From Tyzzerella sp. (lineage in GTDB: Bacteria > Bacillota > Clostridia > Lachnospirales > Lachnospiraceae): a DNA stretch of 64,000 nucleotides. Positions 1 to 8,712 of the stretch are shown piece after piece. How positions within the stretch are numbered: the stretch's first letter is position 1; each line of letters opens with the position of its first letter. The DNA lies in the NCBI GenBank assembly GCA_017472665.1, contig JAFUOS010000001.1, positions 62,001 to 126,000 on the forward strand. Direction: 5' to 3'. The translations under genes and the position numbers were made by a program. The notes beneath the pieces are model-generated. The model did not search any database, was not told the DNA's origin, and saw only the letters and a program-made list of their open reading frames with translations.

Positions 1-44
1 AAACTTATTTGAAAAGTCCTCCGTAATTTCGATGGGTATGTGAA

Positions 45-479
45 TTACAGATAAGTTTGGATATCCTGTCTCAAGTCTTCCTCAATTTTAATGAGACGTT
101 TGCAAACATCTTTTGCAGCTTTGTCGGCATCAGAGTATTCATTTAAATATTGATTTAAAGATTTGACACCCATATCGCAGCCATCGGTAATCAGGTCGGC
201 GATGGTCGCGTCGCTGTCATCCATTCCCAATTTCATGTTGGTTTTCAACCAGGACATTCCCTTCGCCATGATGCTAGGGTCTTTTTCCTCACTGTTGTAT
301 TTTGATAACAATTCGTGAGTTTCATTTCCAAGTTTTTCGTGATGGGCTTTGCTCTCGGAGAGCAGCTTCTTTAATTTTTCATCTCTAACAAATTCTAATA
401 CTTCGTCAATGGATGTGACGGCCATTTTGCTGCCTGCGTCACATTCTTTTAATAAATGGATTGTTTCTTTGTGTTCCAT
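45..479 (-). CDS. Ferritin-like four-helix protein (DUF2383-like)
   Basis: The 144-residue product is soluble, acidic and almost wholly helical. It has no signal peptide or membrane segment. The pattern of helices and the N-terminal MEHKETIHLLKECDAGSKMA segment resemble the ferritin-like DUF2383 family. That assignment is from memory of the family; no metal-binding EXXH pair is obvious, so metal binding is not claimed. A strong ribosome site (AAGGAGG, seven bases before the ATG) fixes the start at 479. It is divergent from the tspO-like gene, with about 110 bp between the two starts. Function unknown; stress or metal handling would be inference only. Confidence 0.7.
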   Translation of the reverse strand: MEHKETIHLLKECDAGSKMAVTSIDEVLEFVRDEKLKKLLSESKAHHEKLGNETHELLSKYNSEEKDPSIMAKGMSWLKTNMKLGMDDSDATIADLITDGCDMGVKSLNQYLNEYSDADKAAKDVCKRLIKIEEDLRQDIQTYL

Positions 480-589
480 GGTGAGCCTCCTTGTTTGTTT
501 TGGAATAGTATGTGCAGATTGCGTGGGAATTATTACCTATAGTTTGTCATATATTTGTAGTAGTTTTATATGGTTCGGAGGGAATGAGG

Positions 590-1060
590 ATGAAAGGAAA
601 AAAGTTATTGTTGCTTCAATGTATTTTAGTGCCACTTCTTGTGGGAGTGGTTGCGTCGCTGATTACAAGGGGAGGAATGGAGGCGTTTGAGAGCCTTGAA
701 AAGCCGCCGTTGTCGCCGCCAGGATGGGTGTTTCCGATTGTGTGGACGGTGCTTTATGTGCTAATGGGGATTTCGTCTTATTTGGTGATGACGGCGGGAG
801 CGGATAAGCAGAAGACGGAGCGGGCGATGATGTTGTATTGGTATCAGTTGGCGGTGAATTTTTTGTGGCCGACGTTTTTCTTTAACTTTCAGTGGTATTT
901 GTTTTCGTTTGTGTGGTTGGTGATTTTGTGGGTGTTGGTGGTTTTGATGATTTTGGCGTTTTGGAGGATTGATAGGAGGGCGGCGGTGCTTAATATACCG
1001 TACCTTGTGTGGTTGACGTTTGCGGGGTATTTGAATGCGGGGGTGTGGTGGTTGAATTAG
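590..1060 (+). CDS. tspO: TspO/MBR family membrane protein
   Basis: The protein has about 156 residues and five predicted membrane helices, the fold size of TspO/MBR (bacterial homologues of the mitochondrial translocator protein, binding porphyrins and other hydrophobic ligands). The family signature PPLSPPGWVFPIVWTVLY lies near residues 35-52, followed by aromatic-rich helices and a final YLNAGVWWLN. I chose ATG 590 because GGAGGG (577-582) sits seven bases upstream; longer readings from 512 or 584 would put the ribosome site inside the gene. Codons are unusually rich in G and T from about 700 onwards compared with the neighbours. The physiological ligand is not shown by the sequence. Confidence 0.88.
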   Translation: MKGKKLLLLQCILVPLLVGVVASLITRGGMEAFESLEKPPLSPPGWVFPIVWTVLYVLMGISSYLVMTAGADKQKTERAMMLYWYQLAVNFLWPTFFFNFQWYLFSFVWLVILWVLVVLMILAFWRIDRRAAVLNIPYLVWLTFAGYLNAGVWWLN

Positions 1061-1429
1061 AGGGGAAGATTTAATGTAATTTGCCGAAGAGACTGGAAAT
1101 ATGTTATAAATAGTGGTAAAATGAGAACAGGGTTATCAGACAGTAAGGATGAAAGGGAAGAGATTCTCTTTATTCTTGCTGTTTTTCTTTTTATGATTCG
1201 AAGACTCAACGTAAATATGTATAATGTGGAAGGTATTATTTATCTGTCACGGCGGCTGGGGAGGAAAATGGTAAGAATGTTGAGTTTGATGGGGTGCAAG
1301 GGATTAGGTAGCAGAAAATAACATTAATTTATCATGAAGGGGAAGGTTCTTATAAGAGAAAACAGCATAAAAATGTAGAATATTAGTGTAAAATAAAAAA
1401 ATAATAATATTTTAAACGAGGTGAATATT
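1061..1429. other. Intergenic stretch, possible promoter, no supported gene
   Basis: About 370 bp. A weak promoter-like pair is visible (TTGCCG 1081-1086, 17-bp spacer, TTATAA 1104-1109). A 66-codon reading frame starts at 1121, but it has no ribosome site and its composition does not look like a protein. I regard this as the left junction zone of the accessory island and see nothing else in it. Confidence 0.4.
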
Positions 1430-4400
1430 TTGCAGTCAAACAGTAGTGAGTTATACAGACGCCATATAGCAACCCATACTGAACGTTCTGCCGAAGATCG
1501 TGCAGCGGTTTCGACTTTGGAAACACTTCTGATTTCAAATGGAAAGATCAATACGAATTTTTCGTGTGATGATAAATGGCCAAATCATGATGGTACATTT
1601 GAATTTGTATCAAATCCAGAAATATCAAGAATCCCTGAACAGAATTTTATTGTTCAGATAAAGGGAACGCACAATTACACAGAAGCGGATGGAATAATTT
1701 CATATAGTTTGAAGAGTTTAGCGTTTCCGGCTTTTATAGCAAGCGAAGTAACGGCAGATCCTGGAATCCTATTTATTGTTCTTAATCCAGATGTTAGAGG
1801 TGAGAAACGCGTTTTTGGGAAATACTTGTCACCTAGTGTGATTGAATCTATAGATTTCAACAAGAATAGCACTACAATTAAACTTGGTCCTGAAGATGAG
1901 ATAGAAGATACAGATGAAAGTGTTAATAAGTTCTGTAATAAGCTTCAGCGAATTATTGATTTTCACTTGTTTTTACGAAAATTAAATAGAGACAACCTTA
2001 GAAAAGAAGATGCAATAAAAATTGTTCAGATTCGTTGTGAGGATATATCACTGGAGATTGATAGAATTAAGGATGAAAATAAAACGCGTGACAATATATC
2101 AAGAAGAATTGTAAATGGGTTATATGATCTGTGTTATGCTGTTTTGGTATTAAATGCCATAAGTTTAGGGTACACGGATGTTAATGAGAAGCTGGCATGG
2201 GAGCTATCTCAATTTAATATTGAAACGAAATATTTAAGTAATTTTTTGAAAGGACTTAAATATATTGGTTCGAGGATTCCGGATTCTGGACAATCTGAAA
2301 GATTAATGTTGAAATATTATAATTATCTTTGGGAAATCAGAAGATTCCTAAAAAATAAATTTGACATTACTGTCTTGGAGAACTTGGAAGAATTCCCGTT
2401 ATGTACAGATACTCTTGATATAGAGTATTATGAAATGGTGGCTTCAAGTATTGCAACAATTGATTTGTCACCAAAGCTTCTCAGACATACACGATATTAT
2501 ATTCAAAAAAAGACTCCGTTTTTTGTCAACGGAGAAAGATACTTTGAAATTACATTGCAGTTAGCGGGAATGTATGCAACTAAGTTTAACCGAATAACGG
2601 TATATACAAAACAAAATATATCAACCAATTACTCAATACAAATCGCGTATGCTAATGCAGAAATCAATCTTTGGGGAATAAAGAATGAAATTAAGGTAGT
2701 AACAAATTGGAAAGTATCTATTGATCCGTTATGCTTGAACAAGTTGGGTAAGATTTTGATGATAGATATGAAACTGAGCAAAAATTATGGTGAATACAGT
2801 TCACTAATGGATTTTCTTACCAAAACAAGTATGAATCTATTGGACTTGATTAATCTGCAAGAAACAAGTTTTAAAAACACCTTATCGCAAATTTATGGAC
2901 AAACAAACACCAAGCTATTTGAGGAGATACTTATTAAACTAAGAGATGATTATTCTTTATCTTCCACAAAAGTAGGAAGGTATACTATACGATATGTATT
3001 ACTAAATTTACGTGAAGAGATATTAGAGTCTGTATTACCAAACGCTTTTGATAAAAAATGTCTTACGAATGAGCTTTCTGTCACAAGTAGGTGTTTTCCG
3101 TTTGAACAAAAGCCTTTTATTTCGAATTTGGCTGGAAGGAAAACGAGCAAAGGTAGTATTAGAGATTTGCTTGAAATAACAAATGATCCGGCAAAATACA
3201 ATGTGGTACGACCTTACTTGATAATTGAAAATATGATACGGGAAACGGGAGAGTTGTATTTTGATATTGATTCAGTGGGGACTATAGAGGAAATAAAAAA
3301 ATATAATGCCAGTTTAGACAGCTGGGAACGCAATAACGGATTTCTAATTAAAGAAGATGGAGGAATGGTGACTATTGATTCTTATGAAAGCACGGCATTA
3401 TACATACTTGAAAAATTATTAAAAATGTCGAAAGTACCTAATAGAGGACAAAAGGAAGCTAATTCACAGTATCTCAGGCAGTGTAATATAAATTTTGCAG
3501 ACCCAATAAAGAAGGCGGCATTGCAAAAGCTGTTTGTAAACTCCCAGGTAATGCTGATTTATGGGGCTGCAGGTACTGGTAAGACAACATTGATTAACTA
3601 TATTTCAAATATGATGGGGCAATCTAAAAAGTTGTTTCTTACCAAAACTCACACCGCTTTACAAAATTTGAAAAGACGGATAGATAATCCGGGATTAGAT
3701 TCAGAATTTGTTAGTATTGATAGCTTTACAAAGACGGTTACGCTTTCAAATTATGATGTGATTTTTGTTGATGAATGTAGTACGATAGATAACAGAACTA
3801 TGAAGAGTCTACTTGAAAAAATTGGCGAAAATACATTACTTGTACTGGCAGGAGATATTTACCAAATTGAAGCTATCGACTTTGGGAACTGGTTCTATTA
3901 TGCTAAAGACATAATCGAAACGGATGGTGCAAACGTTGAACTTTTAAACACTTGGAGAACTGACAAAGAAGAGTTAAAGAGTTTGTGGGATGAAGTAAGA
4001 AAAAGTGAAGCTATTATTACGGAAAAACTTGCAATGGATGGTCCGTTTTCTTCTGATATAGGAGAAGATATATTTACGCTTGGAGAAGATGAGATTGTAT
4101 TGTGCCTAAATTATGATGGTAAATTTGGTTTAAATAATATGAACCTTTATTTTCAAAATGCCAATATGGAAAGCGAAGTATTTATATGGGCTGAGTGGAC
4201 ATTTAAAGTAGGAGATCGTGTGATTTTTCTGGATAACAATCGTTCCTCTTTGTTGTACAACAATTTGAAAGGAAAAATTGTTGATATATCAAAAACTGAG
4301 ACGTCGATAGTATTTACATTGGATATAGAAACTGTTCTAACAGAACGACAATGTAGATCTGAAAGCTTTGAGTTTGTTGATGCAACAGAGGATGGAACAC

Positions 4401-4729
4401 GTATACGCTTAGAAGTAATCACGGGTGACGATGAATTGACGTCTGAAGATGACCGAATCAAAACTATCATTCCGTTTCAAATTGCATATGCGGTTTCGAT
4501 TCACAAGGCACAAGGCTTAGAGTACAAATCTGTAAAAATTGTTATTCCTTCGTATAATGCAGAAAAAATATCACATTCCATATTTTATACGGCAATAACC
4601 AGAGCAAAGGAAAAACTTAAGATATATTGGAGTGCTGAAACAATGGAAAAAATTGTGGAAAGTTTTGCAAAAGAGAAAGAAGAACAGAAAACGCTATTAT
4701 TGGTTAAGAAGAAATTGGATTTGTCATAA
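1430..4729 (+). CDS. DUF4365 nuclease-like domain fused to SF1 helicase
   Basis: A roughly 1,100-residue fusion. The N-terminus matches the DUF4365 pattern, a PD-(D/E)XK-like fold: DGTFEF near residue 52 and FIVQIKGT near 75 supply the acidic and Q-x-K positions. A long middle region is unrecognised. The last 400 residues are a superfamily 1 helicase: Walker A GAAGTGKTT (about 710), Walker B VIFVDECS (about 777), GDIYQIE (about 807), HKAQGLE (about 1024) and TAITRAKEK (about 1053). I prefer TTG 1430, six bases after AGGTG, over GTG 1421, which overlaps that ribosome site. Nuclease-helicase fusions of this kind are frequent in phage-defence islands. The next gene on the same strand is a GmrSD-like protein, so a defence role is inferred, not shown. 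Confidence 0.8.
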   Translation: MQSNSSELYRRHIATHTERSAEDRAAVSTLETLLISNGKINTNFSCDDKWPNHDGTFEFVSNPEISRIPEQNFIVQIKGTHNYTEADGIISYSLKSLAFPAFIASEVTADPGILFIVLNPDVRGEKRVFGKYLSPSVIESIDFNKNSTTIKLGPEDEIEDTDESVNKFCNKLQRIIDFHLFLRKLNRDNLRKEDAIKIVQIRCEDISLEIDRIKDENKTRDNISRRIVNGLYDLCYAVLVLNAISLGYTDVNEKLAWELSQFNIETKYLSNFLKGLKYIGSRIPDSGQSERLMLKYYNYLWEIRRFLKNKFDITVLENLEEFPLCTDTLDIEYYEMVASSIATIDLSPKLLRHTRYYIQKKTPFFVNGERYFEITLQLAGMYATKFNRITVYTKQNISTNYSIQIAYANAEINLWGIKNEIKVVTNWKVSIDPLCLNKLGKILMIDMKLSKNYGEYSSLMDFLTKTSMNLLDLINLQETSFKNTLSQIYGQTNTKLFEEILIKLRDDYSLSSTKVGRYTIRYVLLNLREEILESVLPNAFDKKCLTNELSVTSRCFPFEQKPFISNLAGRKTSKGSIRDLLEITNDPAKYNVVRPYLIIENMIRETGELYFDIDSVGTIEEIKKYNASLDSWERNNGFLIKEDGGMVTIDSYESTALYILEKLLKMSKVPNRGQKEANSQYLRQCNINFADPIKKAALQKLFVNSQVMLIYGAAGTGKTTLINYISNMMGQSKKLFLTKTHTALQNLKRRIDNPGLDSEFVSIDSFTKTVTLSNYDVIFVDECSTIDNRTMKSLLEKIGENTLLVLAGDIYQIEAIDFGNWFYYAKDIIETDGANVELLNTWRTDKEELKSLWDEVRKSEAIITEKLAMDGPFSSDIGEDIFTLGEDEIVLCLNYDGKFGLNNMNLYFQNANMESEVFIWAEWTFKVGDRVIFLDNNRSSLLYNNLKGKIVDISKTETSIVFTLDIETVLTERQCRSESFEFVDATEDGTRIRLEVITGDDELTSEDDRIKTIIPFQIAYAVSIHKAQGLEYKSVKIVIPSYNAEKISHSIFYTAITRAKEKLKIYWSAETMEKIVESFAKEKEEQKTLLLVKKKLDLS

Positions 4730-4828
4730 GAATATGCGAGGAGTATGCCTATGGTTTTTGGCTGCAAGGTATGCTATACTAAAATATCAAGGTGATCTTA
4801 AAACTTAAGAAAAGGATGTGTGGAAATT

Positions 4829-7156
4829 ATGTCTGGATGCACATGTGAAAATTGGACTTTGGAAGATTTATCAAATGCTTTAAGAGATATGCACAAGGAT
4901 AATAAGAGGATTGTTGTGCCTATGTTTCAGCGTGGTAAGAGATGGAAAAGGGGACAAGAGCAAAAGTTTATTGATTCATTAATAAAAGGTTATCCAGTGG
5001 GTACTATGCTTTTTTACGAAACGTATGAAGATAATAAGCGAACATACATCCTGGTTGATGGTCTCCAGCGTGGAAATAGTATTAAGAAATATATTACAAA
5101 TCCTACAGAATTTTTTTATGATGATAGTATATCGGATGAATTTTGTAAAAAGATTTCTGAGATAGTTGGATTGGGCAGAGAAGACGGATATACCAAAATA
5201 AGAACTATATTAACGACTTTTATTAAAAGTAAAACATCATTTAAGAACATACAGTATTACGATGTGGCTAAGCAAATCGCTGATGAGTTTAATGTGGGAT
5301 ACGAGCCGATAGGTGAATTGATTAATACGTTTGCTGAGTTTTTTGAAGAACGGCAGGATTTATATGACAGAATTGCATGTACTGTTATTCCAGTGGTTGT
5401 ATATACTGGAGATGAAAATAATTTGCCGGAGATTTTTGATAGAATTAATTCACAAGGCACACCACTGGATCAGTATGAAGTATATGCCGCGGCTTGGCCG
5501 GTAAAGCAGAGGTATACCATCACAAATGCAGAGATTATTGAATATGTGGTTAAAAAATATGATTCCTTTACGGAGGATGATTTTCAGATTCATGGATATA
5601 GTCGTGAAGAGATGAGAACCAGTAAGCAGTTAAATGCTTTTGAGTATTTATTCGGCTTAGGAAAGCATCTTGTATCAAAGTATTCTATTTTGGGATTTAA
5701 TAAGGGGCTTGCAGATGATACTGTGAATCCGCTTAGTTTTGAATTGGTAAACGCGTGTTTGAATGATGCTGATAGAATTAAAACACTGTATACAAACTTA
5801 CAAGCAATGGATATCAATAGTTTTGAAAAAGTCTTATATGAAGCTATAGAGTTTGTAGAAGGAGCTATTTCTGTTGTTACAAAGTTTAAGGGGAATTCGC
5901 ATTCATCAAGTAAGATTTTTCACTCTAAATATCAAATAATGTCAATGATTTCTACAAGTTTTAAAGAAATGTATGTAGACGCTGATTTTACACAGAAGGC
6001 ACCAGATTGGAATGATAAGAAGGTTTCTTTGGCAAAGAATCTTTTGAGATATTATGTGTATGATATTATTACAAATTACTGGAGTGAAGGTGGAACCGGA
6101 AAGATACACGCAGCAGCAAAACCTAATAGATATATGAGTGAAATTTCAAGTCGTTCATGGATGGTGGCACTTGATGCTTTTTTTGAAAAATCTATGCAAA
6201 GAGCTGAAAAAAGAAACATAGCAAATCCAAGAAGCGAGGAGTATGTGATACTTAATTGTATATACTTAAATACATTCACAGCAATGGACCAGCTTTCATT
6301 AGATAAATTTGATGTAGAGCATATTGCTCCCAAAGAGCAGATGCGTAAGTTAATAGAGATGTGTAATGGGGAAGGATTGTCTATTAGTTGTATTGCAAAT
6401 TTATGCTATTTGCCTGAGTATGTAAATCGAAGCAAGAAGGATAAAAATTTCTATCAAGATAAAAAGTATTTGCAGCACATTAATTTGGCAGATGTGGAGT
6501 ACAAATATAGCTTTACTGAAGCAGATGATCTTGAATGGATGGATATGCCATATGAACCACAAGATTTTACGGTTCTAAAGGAATACTATGTTGATTACTG
6601 TGTAAAGAGATTTGATAAACTTAAACACTTATTCTGTGATTCTTTGGGAATTGAATATGAGATTGTGGAACAAGAAGAAGTGGTTGAAAAAATTATTGTA
6701 CCTAAGAAGGTTGATACAGCAAATAAAAAAGTTCGGTTTGCAGACAAGTGTATTCTTAGACTTGCACAAAGTTTAGATGAGGAACTAATAAAAACCGGTC
6801 GTAGTACATATAAAACGCAAGACAAGAAAAAAGGGTATGTAATTACAACTTCGAAAATGTATGTACAAGGTGTACGCGAAAAATATTGGTTTGCGTATAG
6901 AAAAAACCAGGCGCAAGATATACAAGATTGTGAGGAGCAATATGTTGTATATGGTTGTAAAGATGAGGCAACCTTAGTACTGTTGCCGATTAAAGAAATT
7001 GAAGATAAAATCGAACATTTAAATACATCACAAGATGATGATGGGAATATTTCGCACTGGCATATAGTGTTCTTTAAGGATACAGTGGGTAATATGACAT
7101 GGATGTTGTCAAGGCCGGAAATACAAGAAATTGATATAACAGAATATATGTTATGA
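4829..7156 (+). CDS. GmrSD-like DUF262/DUF1524 protein
   Basis: About 775 residues. The N-terminal DUF262 (ParB/GmrS-like nucleotide-handling) domain shows VPMFQRGKRWKRGQ and the DGLQR motif near residue 76, the counterpart of the family DGQQR. The DUF1524 HNH nuclease region follows: DVEHIAPKE near 494 and NRSKKDKNF near 533. GmrSD enzymes are type IV, modification-dependent restriction nucleases active on glucosylated phage DNA; substrate specificity here is unknown. About 150 further residues after the HNH region form a C-terminal domain I do not recognise. The start is uncertain: ATG 4829 or GTG 4820, both with weak ribosome sites. It lies 100 bp after the helicase gene, on the same strand, and is followed by a clear terminator. 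Confidence 0.82.
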   Translation: MSGCTCENWTLEDLSNALRDMHKDNKRIVVPMFQRGKRWKRGQEQKFIDSLIKGYPVGTMLFYETYEDNKRTYILVDGLQRGNSIKKYITNPTEFFYDDSISDEFCKKISEIVGLGREDGYTKIRTILTTFIKSKTSFKNIQYYDVAKQIADEFNVGYEPIGELINTFAEFFEERQDLYDRIACTVIPVVVYTGDENNLPEIFDRINSQGTPLDQYEVYAAAWPVKQRYTITNAEIIEYVVKKYDSFTEDDFQIHGYSREEMRTSKQLNAFEYLFGLGKHLVSKYSILGFNKGLADDTVNPLSFELVNACLNDADRIKTLYTNLQAMDINSFEKVLYEAIEFVEGAISVVTKFKGNSHSSSKIFHSKYQIMSMISTSFKEMYVDADFTQKAPDWNDKKVSLAKNLLRYYVYDIITNYWSEGGTGKIHAAAKPNRYMSEISSRSWMVALDAFFEKSMQRAEKRNIANPRSEEYVILNCIYLNTFTAMDQLSLDKFDVEHIAPKEQMRKLIEMCNGEGLSISCIANLCYLPEYVNRSKKDKNFYQDKKYLQHINLADVEYKYSFTEADDLEWMDMPYEPQDFTVLKEYYVDYCVKRFDKLKHLFCDSLGIEYEIVEQEEVVEKIIVPKKVDTANKKVRFADKCILRLAQSLDEELIKTGRSTYKTQDKKKGYVITTSKMYVQGVREKYWFAYRKNQAQDIQDCEEQYVVYGCKDEATLVLLPIKEIEDKIEHLNTSQDDDGNISHWHIVFFKDTVGNMTWMLSRPEIQEIDITEYML

Positions 7157-7161
7157 TGTTT

Positions 7162-7195
7162 AGGAGGCACTTCGTTGGGAGGTGCCTCCTTTTAT
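7162..7195 (+). terminator. Rho-independent terminator after the GmrSD-like gene
   Basis: A 9-bp stem AGGAGGCAC (7162-7170) pairs with GTGCCTCCT (7182-7190) and is followed by TTTTA. It lies just downstream of the stop codon. Confidence 0.8.
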
Positions 7196-7215
7196 ATTGT
7201 AGGAAAGTATATCAT

Positions 7216-7223
7216 CTATATTC
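7216..7223. repeat. IS66 target-site duplication, left copy
   Basis: CTATATTC directly abuts the left IS66 terminus. The identical octamer occurs at 13345-13352, outside the right terminus. IS66 elements are known to duplicate 8 bp. Confidence 0.92.
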
Positions 7224-7242
7224 GTAAGCGATTAATTTTGGG
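7224..7242 (+). repeat. IS66 left terminal inverted repeat
   Basis: Begins GTAAGCGATTAATTTTGG, matching the inward reading of the right terminus except for one extra T. Confidence 0.88.
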
Positions 7243-7347
7243 GTGTTTATGATAGAAAATAGTTTTTTACTCCAACTTCCTATCAAAGAATGCCCTAACC
7301 ACACTTGGATGTGATCAGAGCACCTTGACAATTCACATATGATTGAG

Positions 7348-7584
7348 TTAATTCTCGCTAGTATTAGAAGCTCTACGTTCGATTTCTGCTTTGACATCTG
7401 CATTCCATGGAGCGAGCAATTCCAGTTCTTCATCTGACATACTAATATTTGGCAGCTTTTCAAGTAGATAGGTTAGATAGTGATAGACGTTTACTCCATT
7501 TGTTTTCGCCATTTCTACCATTGTGTATGTGATAGCACTAGCCTGTGCTCCGGCGGGAGTATCAGCAAAAAGCCAATTCTTACG
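7348..7584 (-). pseudogene. IS66 tnpC, separated C-terminal fragment
   Basis: Read on the minus strand, 7584 to 7348 encodes KNWLFADTPAGAQASAI... and ends ...SNTSEN before TAA. This is the normal C-terminal end of IS66 TnpC (DDE transposase). The matching upstream part ends in FTVGR at about 10926, so the RIT element entered between the R and K codons of VGR-KNWLF. The fragment has no start codon or ribosome site and cannot be made as a separate protein. Confidence 0.9.
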
Positions 7585-7609
7585 GTTATGTTCTTAAGCA
7601 CATAACCGT
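7582..7609. repeat. Near-perfect palindrome at the left RIT boundary
   Basis: Arms ACGGTTATGT and ACATAACCGT flank a CTTAAG core, with one mismatched pair. The arm contains TTATGT, the same word repeated in the terminal repeats. It occurs only at this end and may be a recombinase site or the footprint of a previous transposition. Confidence 0.75.
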
Positions 7610-7638
7610 AATTATGTGTTCAATCTAGTTATGTGCTC
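7610..7638 (+). repeat. RIT left terminal inverted repeat
   Basis: Starts AATTATGTGT and ends TAGTTATGTGCTC. It matches the right repeat read on the opposite strand at 25 of 29 positions. Each repeat contains two direct TTATGTG words, likely recombinase contacts. Confidence 0.88.
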
Positions 7639-7701
7639 ATGAAGTTTACTTAAGCTTATTTATATAGCTTAGAGAACATTCTATGAGCACATAATTCTTT
7701 A

Positions 7702-8712
7702 TCATAATGAATTCAAAAAGTTCATGATGTCTGCAGATGGTTTATATTTATAAGAACTGTTACCGGCACTTCCCGCTTTTTCCATAGCTTTTCGTTTAAG
7801 CTCCATATCGGCAACCATATATTTATGTGTTGTTTCTATACTTGAATGTCCCAACCATATAGCTATTGTTGATATATCAACACCTGATACCAACAAATTC
7901 ATTGCGACAGAATGTCGAAAGGTATGTGGTGTAATTGTTTTCTCGTGTAGACTTGGAACTTGGGCTGTTGCTCGAGATACGAGTTTATTAATGCGTGTTC
8001 GTACACCGGAACGTGTTAATTCATCGCCATTTTTGTTCATAAAAAGATATTCACTGCATTTAACAGGGTAGTCTTTTAAATACTTATTTATATATTTTAT
8101 GGTAGATTTCCATAACGGAACTTCTCGTTGTTTACGGCCTTTACCCCGAATGCTCACACTTGCATGATTAACTGAGTCTGCACTATGAATATCTGATACT
8201 TTTATTTCAAGAAGTTCTGATACTCTAACACCAGTATTGTACATAAGCAATAGCATTAATTTATCGCGTGCTCCTATAAATGTATTTGTATCACATACTT
8301 TGATTAAGGCATTAAATTCCTCTTTCGTTATAAAACTCATAACCGGTGATTCGTGTTTTTGAGCAGGCAGCATAAGAGTTCGTTTGCTTATTGCACTATA
8401 TTCAGGAGCTATTTCAGCTACATACTGCATAAATGATTTTACAGCTGCTATACGATTATTTATAGTTACTGGTTTATTTTTTCTCTTTTCCTCAAGATAT
8501 TTACAAAAGCATTGCAGATACTCGAGATCGAAATGATTTATACTTACTTTTGTTGCAGATATTCCATGCACGTCTTCCAGATATCGTAAATATAATCGAA
8601 ATGTATCCTTATAAGAACAAACCGTCTGATAGGAAACTTTTCTTTGTTGCATCAGACGTTGTAAAAAATAGTTTTGGATCAGCGTTTGTACGGAAAGTAA
8701 CTCAGATTTCAT
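7702..8712 (-). CDS. RIT tyrosine recombinase, third gene
   Basis: About 336 residues with an N-terminal SAM-like core-binding domain and a C-terminal phage-integrase catalytic domain. Visible catalytic residues are R in NTGVRVSELL, the H-x-x-R box in TPHTFRHS, the LGHSSIETT box and the final Tyr in THKYM. I chose the last of three ATG codons (8712): GGAGGT lies seven bases upstream, and this gives an 11-base overlap with the preceding gene, the same as the first junction. The three proteins are expected to act together in moving the element. Confidence 0.9.
   Translation of the reverse strand: MKSELLSVQTLIQNYFLQRLMQQRKVSYQTVCSYKDTFRLYLRYLEDVHGISATKVSINHFDLEYLQCFCKYLEEKRKNKPVTINNRIAAVKSFMQYVAEIAPEYSAISKRTLMLPAQKHESPVMSFITKEEFNALIKVCDTNTFIGARDKLMLLLMYNTGVRVSELLEIKVSDIHSADSVNHASVSIRGKGRKQREVPLWKSTIKYINKYLKDYPVKCSEYLFMNKNGDELTRSGVRTRINKLVSRATAQVPSLHEKTITPHTFRHSVAMNLLVSGVDISTIAIWLGHSSIETTHKYMVADMELKRKAMEKAGSAGNSSYKYKPSADIMNFLNSL

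Noticed and set aside
512..589. N-terminal extension of the TspO-like gene to 512
   Set aside because: The ribosome site GGAGGG at 577-582 supports ATG 590; the extension would place it inside the gene.
1121..1321. 66-codon frame upstream of the helicase fusion
   Set aside because: No ribosome site, irregular composition, no recognisable motif.
6595..7170. 191-codon frame antisense to the GmrSD-like gene
   Set aside because: Shadow of a strong coding frame on the other strand; no ribosome site.
7212..7463. 83-codon minus-strand frame at the left IS66 end
   Set aside because: It is the wrong frame; the real coding frame here is the tnpC C-terminus at 7348-7584.
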